64,000 nt of DNA from Sipunculus nudus (Eukaryota > Annelida > Sipuncula > Golfingiida > Sipunculidae): assembly GCA_026874595.1 (NCBI GenBank), contig CM049313.1, positions 30,874,008-30,938,007 on the forward strand. The letters are read 5' to 3'. Shown in pieces: positions 10,971-22,503 of the stretch. Position 1 is the stretch's first letter. Every line of letters begins with the position of its first letter. The notes under the pieces are model-generated. The model worked only from the letters and a program-made list of their open reading frames with translations, searched no databases and had not been told where the DNA came from. The position numbers and the translations under genes were made by a program.

Positions 10971-11045
10971 AGAAGTGACCTCTTCTGTGTTTGTCACGTG
11001 TTTGGTGCAGACTCCCCCCACTGTGAGCTGCTGGTGTGTCAGTCA
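10971..11045. repeat. Last degenerate unit of the 67-bp array
   Basis: 'AGTGACCTCTTCTGTGTTTG', 'TTTGGTGCAGACTCCCCCCA' and 'CTGTGAGCTGCTG' match the 67-base unit with many changes, showing that the array once ran from 8485 to here and was split by two insertions. Confidence 0.65.
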
Positions 11046-11898
11046 ACATTCAGAAAATCCTGCAGCAAATGCATAACCCCACCTCCCCCTACAAGCTACA
11101 AATCTTTGTATGCAGAAAAATTAAATCTTTTAATTGTTTACACAGTCAACATTGAGTTTTCTTATATCAGTGTTTATTTTCCATTGACCTTTGTCATATT
11201 ATTGGGGTCTGTCATTAAGATGCTGCAATAAGTGTTATAAAATAAATCAATTTAACCACTGTTTATATTGCAATATAGAATCTCTATAATTATTTCATAA
11301 TTTCTTCAAGTTCCCGTTTGTGTTCACAGGTTGTGTCTTGTGATATTATGCTGTCAGGTGATACTGTGTAAAATCAAATGTGGAACAATGCTCAGTATCC
11401 ATTTAGCTGTGAAATGACATTACCTGGCCATTTAGTTCACACATAATTTTAATGTATATATGTTTCCTGATCAAGTCCTGACAATTTGACTTATCCTGTT
11501 TAGCATGCCTTTATGTCTGAGTGGTTTAGTGAGAATATATGAAGTTAAAAAAATGTCATGGTTTATTCACTGATATTTCAGATACAAGGAATGCAAGGAA
11601 CTGAAAGTACGATTGTTGTTTATCATCTCGAACACAGATCCTCCTATATTTGGAATATTTGGTTCAAAATAATATTGTATGACACTGAAAAATGAAATGC
11701 CTTTTACCAGATTAGGAAAACTAATTGTTTCTATCAATTGATCCACCGCATGCTGCCAACACCAAACATACACACGCACACACACAAACACACACAAGTT
11801 TACAGAGGAAGAAACAGTAAGGGTTTGTTTTTTTGGCTTTAAATATAAGAGAAAAGTTTACACGGGCCATGCATGCAGTATTGTTATAACATACTTAC

Positions 11899-12118
11899 TT
11901 TTAACAAATAAAAAGACCTCATAAGCTTTTTTAGAGCCACTTTTCTTGGTGCTTATTTGGCAAAAGTATTTTCCTTCATCAGACGGTTTAACATCCTGAA
12001 TAATGAGGCTCCACTCGTTAGTTCTCTGTTTGTAATCAACGGTCATGCGTGTGTCAGACACGTACACAAACAGTCCAATGGTCAAGGGGTGAGGCTGACC
12101 GTCCCTCCTCCAGGCAAT
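11899..12118 (-). CDS. Exon for the second half of Ig1, zig-8/Dpr-like protein
   Basis: This 220-nt exon has the acceptor GTTTGTTTCAG (AG at 12120-12119) and the donor AAAA|GTAAGTATG. It begins in phase 0 and ends in phase 1. The 73 full codons start at the core tryptophan strand (IAWRRDG), pass through LTIGLFVYVSDTRMTVDY, and end with the strand-F motif SDEGKYFCQIST and EVFLFVK. The pattern W-R-x-D/H..LT-x-G-x-(F/Y)-x-Y-x-SD-x-R...W-x-L-x-I...D-x-G-x-Y-x-CQIST is the signature of the first Ig domain of Dpr/zig-8 proteins, which act in neuronal recognition and adhesion. The first cysteine must lie in an upstream exon that I could not find. The 63-base satellite begins only about 70 bases upstream of the acceptor. 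Confidence 0.88.
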
Positions 12119-12189
12119 CTGAAACAAACCAACGTTCATGCTGTGACAACATGTATAAACAAACATAACTTGAGAATGTCACTTGATAA

Positions 12190-15153
12190 TGAAAATACAC
12201 GCTGCATTATAAGTCAGTGGTACAAGGTGTGGCACATGTAAGATATGATCATCACATTCAGCAATATAGGTCAGTGGTATAAGGACAAGGTGTGGCACAT
12301 GTAAGATATGATCATCACATTCAGCAATATAGGTCAGTGGTATAAGGACAAGGTGTGGCACATGTAAGATATGATCATCACATTCAGCATTATAGGTCAG
12401 TGGTATAAGGACAAGGTGTGGCACATGTAGGATGTGATCATCACATTCAGCATTATAGGTCAGTGGTATAAGGACAAGGTGGGGCACAGGTAAGATATGA
12501 TCATCACATTCAGCATTATAGGTCCATGGTATAAGGACAAGGTGGGGCACAGGTAAGATATGATCATCACATTCAGCATTATAGGTCCGTGGTATAAGGA
12601 CAAGGTGGGGCACAGGTATGATATGATCATCACATTCAACATTATAGGTCAGTTGTATAAGGACAAGGTGTGGCACATGTAAGATATGATCATCACATTC
12701 AGCATTATAGGTCAGAGGTATAAGGACAAGGTGTGGCACATGTAAGATATGATCATCACATTCAGCATTATAGGTCAGTGGTATAAGGACAAGGTGTGGC
12801 ACATGTAAGATATGATCATCACATTCAGCATTATAGGTCAGCGGTATAAGGACAAGGTGTGGCACATGTAAGATGTGATCATCACATTCAGCATTATAGG
12901 TCAGTTGTATAAGGACAAGGTGTGGCACATGTAGGATGTGAGCATCACATTCAGCATTATAGGTCAGTGGTATAAGGACAAGGTGTGGCACATGTAAGAT
13001 ATGATCATCACATTCAGCATTATAGGTCAGTGGTATAAGGACAAGGTGGGGCACAGGTAAGATATGATCATCACATTCAACATTATAGGTCAGTTGTATA
13101 AGGACAAGGTGTGGCACATGTAAGATATGATCATCATATTCAGCATTATAGGTCAGTGGTATAAGGACAAGGTGGGGCACAGGTAAGATATGATCATCAC
13201 ATTCAACATTATAGGTCAGTTGTATAAGGACAAGGTGTGGCACATGTAAGATATGATCATCACATTCAGCATTATAGGTCAGTGGTATAAGGACAAGGTG
13301 GGGCACATGTAAGATATGATCATCACATTCAGCATTATAGGTCAGAGGTATAAGGACAAGGTGTAGCACATGTAAGATATGATCATCACATTCAGCATTA
13401 TAGGTCAGAGGTATAAGGACAAGGTGTGGCACATGTAGGATGTGATCATCACATTCAGCATTATAGGTCAGTTGTATAAGGACAAGGTGTGGCACATGTA
13501 GGAATTGATCATCACATTCAGCAGTATAGGTCAGTGGTATAAGAATAAGGTGTGGCACATGTAAGATATGATCATCACATTCAGCATTATAGGTCAGTGG
13601 TATAAGGACAAGGTGGGGCACAGGTAAGATATGATCATCACATTCAACATTATAGGTCAGTTGTATAAGGACAAGGTGGGGCACATGTAAGATATGATCA
13701 TCACATTCAGCATTATAGGTCAGTGGTATAAGGACAAGGTGGGGCACATGTAAGATATGATCATCACATTCAGCATTATAGGTCAGTGGTATAAGGACAA
13801 GGTGTGGCACATGTAAGATATGATCATCACATTCAGCATTATAGGTCAGCGGTATAAGGACAAGGTGTGGCACATGTAAGATATGATCATCACATTCAAC
13901 ATTATAGGTCAGTGGTATAAGGACCAGGTGTGGCACATGTAAGATATGATCATCACATTCAGCATTATAGGTGAGTGGTATAAGGACAAGGTGTGGCACA
14001 TGTAAGATATGATCATCACATTCAACATTATAGGTCAGCGGTATAAGGACAAGGTGTGGCACATGTAAGATATGATCATCACATTCAGCATTATAGGTCA
14101 GTGGTATAAGGACAAGGTGGGGCACATGTAAGATAAGATCATCACATTCAACATTATAGGTCAGTGGTATAAGGACAAGGTGTGGCACATGTAAGATATG
14201 ATCATCACATTCAGCATTATAGGTCAGTGGTATAAGGACAAGGTGGGGCACATGTAAGAAATTTTAATCACATTCAGCATTATAGGTCAGAGGTATAAGG
14301 ACAAGGTGTAGCACATGTAAGATAAGATCATCACATTCAGCATTATAGGTCAGTGGTATAAGGACAAGGTGTGGCACATGTAAGATATGATCATCACATT
14401 CACGGTTATAGGTTAGCGGTATAAGTACAAGGTGTGGCACACGTAAGAAATTTTAATCACATTCAGCATTATAGGTCAGAGGTATAAGGACAAGGTGTGG
14501 CACATGTAGGATGTGGTCATCACATTCAGCATTATAGGTCAGTGGTATAAGGACAAGGTGGGGCACATGTAAGATGTGATCATCACATTCAGCATTATAG
14601 GTCAGTGGTATAAGGACAAGGTGTGGCACATGTAAGATATGATCATCACATTCAGCATTATAGGTCAGTGGTATAAGGACAAGGTGTGGCACATGTAAGA
14701 TATGATCATCACATTCAGCATTATAGGTCAGTGGTATAAGGACAAGGTGTGGCACATGTAAGATGTGTTCATCACTTTCAGCATTATAGGTCAGTGGTAT
14801 AAGGACAAGGTGTGGCACATGTAAGATGTGATCATCACATTCAGCATTATAGGTCAGTTGTATAAGTACAAGGTGTGGCACATGTAAGATATGATCATCA
14901 CATTCAGCATTATAGGTCAGTGGTATAAGGACAAGGTGTGGCACAAGTAAGATATGATCATCACATTCACGGTTATCAGTCAGTGGTATAAGGACAAGGT
15001 GTGGCACAAGTAAGATGTGATCATCACTTTCAGCATTACAAGTCAGTGGTAGAAGGACAACGTGTTGCACATGTTAGATACGATCATCACATTCAGGATT
15101 ATAGGTCAGCGGTATAAGTACAAGGTGTGGCACATGTAAGATATGATCATCAC
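12190..15153. repeat. 63-bp satellite, about 47 copies
   Basis: A 63-base unit (key parts GATCATCACATTCAGCATTA, TAGGTCAGTGGTATAAGGAC, AAGGTGTGGCACATGTAAGA) repeats about 47 times. Variants recur in blocks: a GGGGCACAGG plus TCAACATTATAGGTCAGTTG pair recurs at about 12610, 13050, 13170 and 13620, and an AAGAAATTTTAATCAC variant at 14257 and 14437 is spaced by about three units, so there is higher-order amplification. Because 63 is 21 codons, minus-strand frames stay open for up to 690 codons; this is a by-product of unit length, not a gene. The array lies just upstream of the Ig1 exon and continues for about 27 bases beyond the retrotransposon at 22690. Confidence 0.95.
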
Positions 15154-15334
15154 CGTCGTGTTCTGTTAGAATGTGTTTTAAATGATTGATTGTTGAAAGA
15201 ATGACAAGGCTGGTCTTTGCTTGGCGCACTTTACTCAGTTCACTTGCTTAACACTAGGTGCCGTAAAACGGTCATGATGCCGTATATCTGACATGTCGTA
15301 AAATTACAAATCATACATAAACTTGTATATGACA
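15154..15334 (-). repeat. 3' LTR of the Ty3/gypsy element
   Basis: 181 bp, matching the 5' LTR at 22504-22684 except for four transitions, all in the first 60 bases in plus orientation. In element orientation it starts TGTCATATAC; its outer end, which should be CA, is changed by one of these transitions (plus strand starts CGTCGTG instead of TGTCGTG). Confidence 0.95.
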
Positions 15335-15349
15335 TGCCTCCCCTTCTTC
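15335..15349 (-). other. Polypurine tract
   Basis: On the minus strand GAAGAAGGGGAGGCA ends immediately before the 3' LTR. This is the expected place and composition for the primer of plus-strand DNA synthesis. Confidence 0.8.
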
Positions 15350-15557
15350 ATAAAAGAGAAGATCATATTCATGAGCAGAGTCCACATTTCACACCAAGCA
15401 TGCAGTCCATATGCATATTCAATATACCGGTTAATTCAAAGTCCAATAATAAATTACAATAGCACAGATGTCCATGCATGTGATAAAAGAACTTAAAATA
15501 ATGTGTTTACTTAATAAATATAGCGTTTCATCAAACTATTCTGTTGTTGTTTATTGT

Positions 15558-17825
15558 TTATTTCACATAATCAGCAAGATGTTTGGGTGGTTTAGTTTTT
15601 CTTTTACTTTTGCGTGGCGATTTAGGACTTTTGGTTATGCTGCCACTGCCACTCTGAGGTACACTGTTATTAGGCACAATGTTATGGTCACTTTCGACTA
15701 TTTCTCCCCCCTCCACAGAAGTTTTGGTATGATTCTGTGGGTCAGGTGACTCAGGAGTGACGTTGGGAGAAAGGTCTGTAGGCGAATCATCTTGGGATAG
15801 ATCAACTGGTAATGCACTCGGAGATGGTTGTGGCTCTGTGTTGAAGACGGTTGCAGGATCAGATACAGGCTCATCATTAGAAGTGGGTGATACTGATGCC
15901 TGTGCTGGTTCATCAGATTGGGTTTGTGTGGTAGCTGATGCAGGAATTAATTTGAAGAAAGAAGAATTTCTGGTAACAACATGAGAACCATTCTGTGCAG
16001 TAATCATTGATCCATTCTTTGCTGTAACAGTATATGGCACAGAAGAAAATGTAGTTGTAAGTTTGTTCTGTGGTTGCTGTTTTACAAGAACGTTGTCACC
16101 AAGCTGAACATTGTCTGATGTTGGATGTACAGGGTTTGCATAATTTGCCATTTTTGCTTTAGCCAGGGAATCATGTTCACGAATGACAGTATCATCTGGT
16201 GATGTTTCAGCATGGAGGTCTGGTAGTTTTGTGCGAATGTCTAGGCCAAACAAACATGTTGCTGGGGCGATGCCTGTTGATGGATGTGGTGTAGCACGAT
16301 ATTTTCTGAGAAAGTGGTTGATTTGTGTGACCCAATTCCCTGTTTCTAAAACTGCCAATTTAATGGCTTTAGTCAGAGTGTTCATGAATCGTTCAGCGAT
16401 CCCATTGGCTTGAGGCCAATATGGCGTGATTTTGCGGTGCGAGACGCCCATAGTCTGGCAGAATCTGCGGAATTCACGGCTTTGAAACGGAGGGCCATTA
16501 TCTGTACGCAAAACATGAGGAATGCCGAACAACGCAAATAAATTGTCAAACTTGTTGATTGTAGTTGTGGCTGATGTTGATTTCATGAGCGAAACTGTTG
16601 GATATCCAGAATAGTCATCAATCACAAGCAAGGCATAGTAACAATTAGGAAACGGTCCACAGAAATCGGCACTAAGGGAATGCCATGGGCCTGGTGGCAG
16701 TTGTGACATTTGCACTGGTTCAGTTTTCTTTGCAGGTGTTGATGATTGACATGGTAGACAGTTTTGACATGTATCCTCTTTGAGTTTGTTTACACCAGGA
16801 AACCAAACTTTTGTTCGTAGGAGCTGTTTGGTTCGAACAATACCTTGATGACCTTCGTGGGCCAACTGAATCACTCTGCTCTGCAGTGACTTTGGAATAA
16901 CTATACGGTTGTTGTTTAACACAATGAAATTATCACAGTCTTGATCATTGTCAACTATGGTCAGATCATTTCGTACTGTGTGTAGCACATTGAAATCTTT
17001 CATGTTGACATCTGACATTTGTTTTGCTTTATGCCAGTTACCACTCTGAAGAGCGAATTTCACTGCCTGTAGTGTAGGGTCAAGTTTGGTTGTGATCTCA
17101 ACTTCTTGAAGTGAGAGAGCTAATGGCATAGCTTGATTTGCGAGGAAATGTACGTACTGTTCTGCCATTTTATCACTTGCACGAGTCACATAAGGATTTT
17201 GAGACATAAAGTCAGCCGGGTTGTTTTTACCAGGTCTGTAGATTACGTTGAATTTGTACTCGGAGAGACGAAGACCCCATCGTTCAATTCTAGCTGGAGG
17301 TTTTGAGTAGGGATTGTTCAAGATTAGTTCCAGGGGTTTATGATCGGTCACAAGATCAAAATCTACTCCATATATGTATGTATGGAAATGTTCACACCCC
17401 CAAACAATACCTAGCGCTTCTCGTTCCGTTTGTGAATATCGACGTTCTACGTCTGTGAGCGCTCTGCTTCCATATGCTAACGGTCTATATGAACCATCAG
17501 TTTGACACTGCAGCAGGATTGCAGCGACACCTACAGGGCTTGCATCCACAACGAGCTCAGTTTTCAAGTTCGGGTCAAAGTAGGCAAGAACTTCACTGCT
17601 GGCAAGTGTTTGCTTCAACTTATCAAATGTGTTTTGTTCTTGTTCAGTCCATCGCCATTTTGTTTGCTGCCTTGTGAGGTTACGGATTGGTTCTGAAATA
17701 GTTGAATAATCCGGTATGAATCGGGACAGGTAATTTGTCATTCCAAGAAAGCTTCTGGCTTCGGTTGGCGATGTTGGTGGTTTTGTCTGTTTGATGGCTT
17801 CAACTTTTGTGTTGTCAGGTGCGAT
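15558..17825 (-). pseudogene. Retrotransposon pol, 3' part: RNase H, integrase, C-terminal tail
   Basis: This open stretch continues the pol frame after an in-frame TGA (17828-17826). Counting from the Met at 17741, the RT connection opens (TNYLSRFIP), followed by RNase H (LVVDAS, Asp at about 66; TDHKPLELI, Asp at about 133). The integrase has an HHCC zinc finger (H295, H298, C325, C328) and a DDE core (D359 in SADFCGP, D414 in RTDNGPP, E450 in GIAERF; D-35-E spacing as expected). A serine, proline and aspartate-rich tail of about 130 residues follows, ending in a basic KSKRKTKPPKHLADYVK. All catalytic residues are present, so this portion is intact; it is called a pseudogene because the upstream frame is broken. 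Confidence 0.93.
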
Positions 17826-17828
17826 TCA

Positions 17829-18150
17829 ATTCTTGTTGAACACGAAGCCGAAGAATGTCACTTCGTCCTTGTGGAACTCACACTTATTTGCATTTAATGT
17901 TAAGCCATGCTGTTCAAGTCTCTGAAACACAGCTTCAAGGTTCTGATCATGTTCATCTTGATTGGCACCAAATACAATGATATCATCCCAATCAATAATG
18001 ACACCCTTAAGTCCACTCAAAACTTTAGAGATAGCATCTTGAAATATTTCTGATGCACAGTTCACACCGAATACTAAGCGTTTAAATCTTCTCAAGCCTA
18101 GTGGTGATGCAAAAGTTGTGAGATAACGCGATTCTTCATGCAGTTCTAGG
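17829..18150 (-). pseudogene. Retrotransposon reverse transcriptase, second part
   Basis: It encodes the palm and thumb of the RT: FKRLVFGVNCASEIFQ, then the catalytic box as DWDDIIVFG (the two aspartates kept, the usual preceding residues changed), then LNANKCEF and VTFFGFVF. It is separated from the first part of RT by a frameshift at about 18150-18180 and from RNase H by a TGA stop. Confidence 0.9.
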
Positions 18151-18160
18151 TGATAATATG

Positions 18161-18628
18161 CTATGTGATAATATGCTCAAGTTTTGAGAATACAGCAGCA
18201 CCATTCAGATCAGCAATCAGGTTATCTAGGTGTGGTGTAATATGTCTGGTCCTCTGAATGGCTGTGTTCGGTGCACGCATGTCTGAACACAAACGAATGT
18301 CCTCAGGGTTTTTCGGTTTGAGTACACAGACTAGCGGTACTACCCAGGGTGTTGGGCCTTCAACTGGCTCTATCAAGTCCTGTTCTTCCATTTGTCTGAG
18401 TTTGTCACATATTTTCTGTCTTAAATGAAATGGTTTTCTGCGATAAGTTTGTGCAACTGGATTGACTGTTGGATCCACACTAAGTTTAATCTGTGTATCT
18501 TTGAGCTTTCCAATACCTGTGAATAGCTTAGGATGTTTCACTTTGTATGTTTGCACTGTCGGCTGCACTTCAAGCTTGTTGATTGTGTTTACAATTCCCA
18601 GTTCCAGAGCTGTCTGATATCCTATCAG
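18161..18628 (-). pseudogene. Retrotransposon reverse transcriptase, first part
   Basis: It encodes the fingers of RT: VAQTYRRKPFHLR, EEQDLIEPVEGPTPWVVPLV, KPKNPEDIRLCSDMRAPN and the start of the first catalytic motif (AAVFSKLE). It is in the same frame as gag-protease but after a TAA (18631-18629). The far end is disrupted where the short sequence CATATTATCAC is tandemly duplicated, shifting the frame within the first catalytic motif; the first catalytic aspartate is not present at its expected place. Confidence 0.9.
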
Positions 18629-18631
18629 TTA

Positions 18632-19605
18632 TCCTGATTCGCTGCTGGATACCAGGAATGTAGCGATTGTGATTTTGTTTTTGTGTTCAATCACAGTTGT
18701 AAATTCACCAAGAATTGGAATTTGTTTGTCAGATCCATATGGGAACACTTTTGTTCTGGATGTTTTTAGCTGAGGTTTCTGTATGGTATTATAACCAGTG
18801 TGGTCAATCACATTGACACTAGCACCAGTGTCAACTAACACATCAAGTTCATGATAAGCTATTGTTATTGATGTACAAGGTAACTGATTATTCTGCCCAG
18901 TTTTGAGTTTAAAGCAAATTTCAGGGCTTTCATCAGAGTCAGAATCACTAGATTCACTGTTTGTTACAGTTAAGCTTGATGTCTGTATTTGGTTAAGAGA
19001 TTGTTTGTTTTCATGTCTCTGTTTGTTGGTATACTGGTTTGTTACGCCATGTTGGTTAGTTTGTTTAGCTGGTTTCTTTCCTCCCCAACATACAGAAGCA
19101 AAGTGGTTTTGTTTTCCACACTTGTGGCAAGGTTTACCTTTCGCAGGACATGTGCTGGAGTGAGGGTAAGATCCTCCGCAAAAGTAGCATGTAACTGGTT
19201 TATCAGGCTTGAACTGACTGCTTGATGTTAGTTTTTGTTTGTGAGATTTGGTTTTGATCATTTGCACTCTTACTGGATTGTTCTGTGATGTAATGTTCAT
19301 TTCTCGGAGTTGGTTACCTACTGCTTCAGAAGTTCTGGCTGCTGACAGCAATGTGCTGAGGTCATAGCCTTGCTCCAATGCTTGTCTCTTTAGCTTTGAT
19401 GAGGAGCATTTCTGTATGATTTGGCTTTTAATCTCAGAGTTAATGTCACTGAAAGCACATCCTGATGATAATTGTTTCAATCTAGTATGGAATTCATCAA
19501 TGTATTCTCCATCAAGTTGATATGCAGTGCGAAACTTGTATCGGCAGAATTCTTTGTTTTTCTCTGGGTTGAAATATTTTGTTAGTGCTGACACAGCCTT
19601 ATCAT
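18632..19605 (-). pseudogene. Retrotransposon gag C-terminal part and protease
   Basis: Capsid-like sequence (KYFNPEKNKEFCRYKFR, DEFHTRLKQLSS), then two zinc knuckles (the first C-x2-C-x5-H-x3-C, slightly irregular; the second a regular C-x2-C-x4-H-x4-C in CHKCGKQNHFASVC), a serine and aspartate-rich linker, and an aspartic protease active site DTGAS. Its start is cut by the Mutator-like insertion at 19606; its frame continues exactly into 21993-22269 across the 9-bp duplication. It ends at an in-frame TAA followed by typical downstream sequence, so the TAA is either a disabling mutation or a readthrough point. Confidence 0.92.
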
Positions 19606-21983
19606 GGCAATAAATAAAACTCGGAAGTCGGAAGTCGGAAGCCCTCGGAAGTCGGAAGCCGTTTTATATTTTAGTATAATTTTAAAAATAACAAACAAAT
19701 CGACAAGTTTTTGTGTTAAAACGGAAGATATAGACACCCTTTTTCATAGGAGAAAGTTTCAAAGATATATATTAATATATATGAAAATTAAAGCATAATT
19801 AATGCGTCGGAAGCCTCTCGGAAGTCATCCTGAAGTGACAGATGATGCTCAAAATGCATAAAACTCGGAAGTCAAGCCACAGTATCAACCAACAATGACA
19901 CAAAAAGGTCTTGCATCAACCCAAATATTAATTCAGGTAATATTTATGTATTTGAATAAAATCATAATGTATATAACTAACAAAATAAAATATGCATTAA
20001 CCCAAATATTAATTTAGGTAATATTTATGTATTTGAATAAAATCATAATGTATATAACTAACAATATAATATATAAATTCATATTAAAATATAAAACATG
20101 AATATAAAATACTATAATTATAAATAAAAAAACAGTATAATACAATACAGATTTGTTTTGGTATTCTCTTTTATTTTCATTGAACAAATACATACATGAT
20201 GCAAAATATAATTACATAATACAAGTATAATAAAATGTATACATAATGTGTTAAATAACACAGATGACGATATAATTATATATTCATTCAACAGCGATAT
20301 AATTTGATATTAAATTATATTATATGATAAAATATCATATATTATAAAAGTACAATATAATCAATATTCCTATATTAAGTAAGACAAAAATATAAAGGTC
20401 AATATAAATTAATATATGAAATGATTAAATTGTATATAATATGATTATTTATATATCCATTCATGTATGTGATAATTTATCCATGTAGTCCGGGTAATAC
20501 TTACCGAGTACTAGAGTCCAAAATTTGGACTCGAGTACTCTTGTATGTACATGCATATATGTATATTACTGCAAATTTAAGGACAGTCTGTAGGATTATT
20601 AATCCTTTATCGTAGCCTGGCTTAGGGCTCTAAACATATGCTAGTCAAATTAACCGAGGTCTTATTATGACATATATCTATTCCTTCATTGCGATAAAGT
20701 TAAGCCGTCACTAAGTCAAATTTATGCATATTTTTCATCAGAAAACAGATGTTCGTTTTATCTTCACAGCGTTGCCATGGACCCCATGGTAACGAGTACT
20801 CGAGTCCGAATCGGGTAATGCCTATCGGGTACTCGGGTCCAAAATTTTGTACCCGTTTCAGCCCTACTTCCTACATAAATTATTTTGATTAAGCTAAAAT
20901 AAAAATATAAAGACACTGTTATAATTTATATCAATATTTTTGCAACATCACATGCCTTTTTTTAAATCTTTCACAGTTATGCAGTTTTACATATTTTTAA
21001 ATTTTCGAAATATTTTGGAAGTGTTTTTATAATGGTTTATACAAATTGTCTGTGCAATGTTCTAAAAATGTTTCCTGATACGTTGGATGATCAGTATTCA
21101 ACAAGCATTGGAGAGTTATATATGCGTTCCATATAAAGCAACCTAATGCATAGATAAAAATTAGTTTCATTTATACTGTATATAGCACCCTAATGGATAA
21201 AAAAGAATAGTTTTATTAATACAAAACTTAATGGGCTTTTCTTACGGTTTTACCAGTTCCTGCAAGGATGCGACAGTTTAATACTTTGTTTTTTTTTTTA
21301 CATTAATATACAAATTTATGTATTTTATCAAATATTTGAATAGTATTATGTAAAAATATTATAATACAAATTAATGTAGAATACTTAACTTTTTTTATAT
21401 GATATAATATTCTAATCTATTTTGTTATATAAGGAAAAAAATTATCACACCATTTTGATAAAATTACAAAATTTTAAATGCTTTTATATTATATTTATTA
21501 GAAATAACATTCCATATTAAAATATTACGTCCCGATATGATATATAATGTATTACATTTGAATGTATATTTCAACATTTATTTTTTTATATTTTATATAT
21601 CATTATGTTTAATAAGTAATATACATTATGGTTTTATTCAAATACATAAATATAACAAATTAAAATTTGGAATTATGCAAGACTTTTTCTATGTCATTTT
21701 TGGTTGGTGCTATATGGTCTTGACTTCCAAGTTTTATGCATTTTGAACATCATCTGTCACTTCAGGATGACTTCCGAGAGGCTTCCGACGCATTATAAAT
21801 GCTTTCATTTTCATATATGGGGAATATACGTTTGTGCGACTTTCTGGTTTTACAAAGGGGGTCTATATCTTCCATTTTAACACGAAAAAGTGTTGGTTTG
21901 ATCGTTATTTTTAACATTATATCAAACATTTTAAGGGCTTCCGACTTCCGAAGGCTTCCGACTTCCGAGTTTTATTTATTGCC
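19606..21983. mobile_element. Mutator-like DNA transposon (non-autonomous) inside gag
   Basis: A 2378-bp insertion flanked by perfect 9-bp duplications CCTTATCAT (19597-19605 and 21984-21992). It begins GGCAATAAATAAAACTCGG and ends with the exact complement. The inverted arms are long, about 380 bases with indels (roughly 19606-19985 and 21605-21983), and contain repeated CGGAAGT motifs, including an inner copy of the terminus about 246 bases in (near 19862 and 21730). The inside is very AT-rich with no transposase. A 9-bp duplication with long arms fits the Mutator superfamily. A nested segment near 20488-20868 (paired GAGTACTCGAGTCC motifs, right end reading AGGGCTGAAACG in reverse) may be a separate hAT-like element. 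Confidence 0.88.
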
Positions 21984-21992
21984 CCTTATCAT

Positions 21993-22269
21993 AATCAGAA
22001 CTGTCACCAGTTTCAGATTCAGATAATGTTTGGAATATTGACTGTGTTTCTGGTCCAGCATAATGCAAGAGCATGCCTCTCTTACGCCGATTGATTTTCT
22101 TGTTAGCGGCTAGCACGTCGTCACCGTTGCGTGGAGGTACGGGTGCTGGAATTAACTCTAGGGCTTTAAACAAATATGAGAGTCCGTTCAGCCAAGCTTC
22201 CCATCGAGCCCCCCTTTGAGCATCATTGGTTGCGTCAAAACGCTCATAATGAGGCAGAGCTGCTGCCAT
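21993..22269 (-). pseudogene. Retrotransposon gag, N-terminal part
   Basis: I place the gag start at the Met at 22269 (MAAALPHYERFD), because upstream codons read through the primer site and LTR. It encodes WLNGLSYLFKALEL and KRGMLLHYAGPETQSIF, typical of the N-terminal part of Ty3/gypsy gag in animals. It breaks off at the 9-bp duplication next to the Mutator-like element and continues in frame at 19605. Confidence 0.85.
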
Positions 22270-22485
22270 TTCGTTTACTGAATGTTTTAACAAATGTCCA
22301 GAGAAGAACTGACGATCACGATATCGTATGAGTTTATAAGTTAACGGAGAAAGTTCGTACTCACGTTCAGCCCCTGACTGGGCGATAATAAGAGTTCTTG
22401 AGCCTCCCGCTGTTAGAGCGAGGATAATGCACACAAACACGAAACTGACAGCGGTCAATCTGTACATGAATGGGTTGTTTCGGGT

Positions 22486-22503
22486 TTTATCCGTCGTCGC
22501 CAA
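22486..22503 (-). other. Primer-binding-site region
   Basis: Immediately inside the 5' LTR the minus strand reads T then TGGCGACGACGGATAAAA. TGG complements the CCA end shared by all tRNAs, so this is the expected primer site; the tRNA used was not identified. Confidence 0.6.

Larger units (their letters stand above)
8041..11898 (-). other. Intron between Ig1 and the linker microexon
   Basis: An inferred 3858-nt intron with a GTAAGTATG donor (from 11898) and an AG acceptor at 8042-8041. It holds the 67-base array and its two insertions. 8041-8484 and 11046-11898 show nothing recognisable beyond an antisense CA run at about 11770-11797. Confidence 0.75.

Noticed and set aside
12179-14251. A 690-codon open frame on the minus strand
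   Set aside because: It is an exact product of the 63-bp satellite unit (21 codons). Unit changes show no protein constraint, and the frame breaks when the unit length changes (near 14260).
14453-15070. 205-codon minus-strand frame beside the retrotransposon
   Set aside because: Again satellite translation, in the same 21-codon register.
21976-22503. Membrane-protein reading of the frame starting at 22503 (hydrophobic stretch near its start)
   Set aside because: The first 78 codons read through the primer-binding region and leader of the retrotransposon; gag is better started at 22269.
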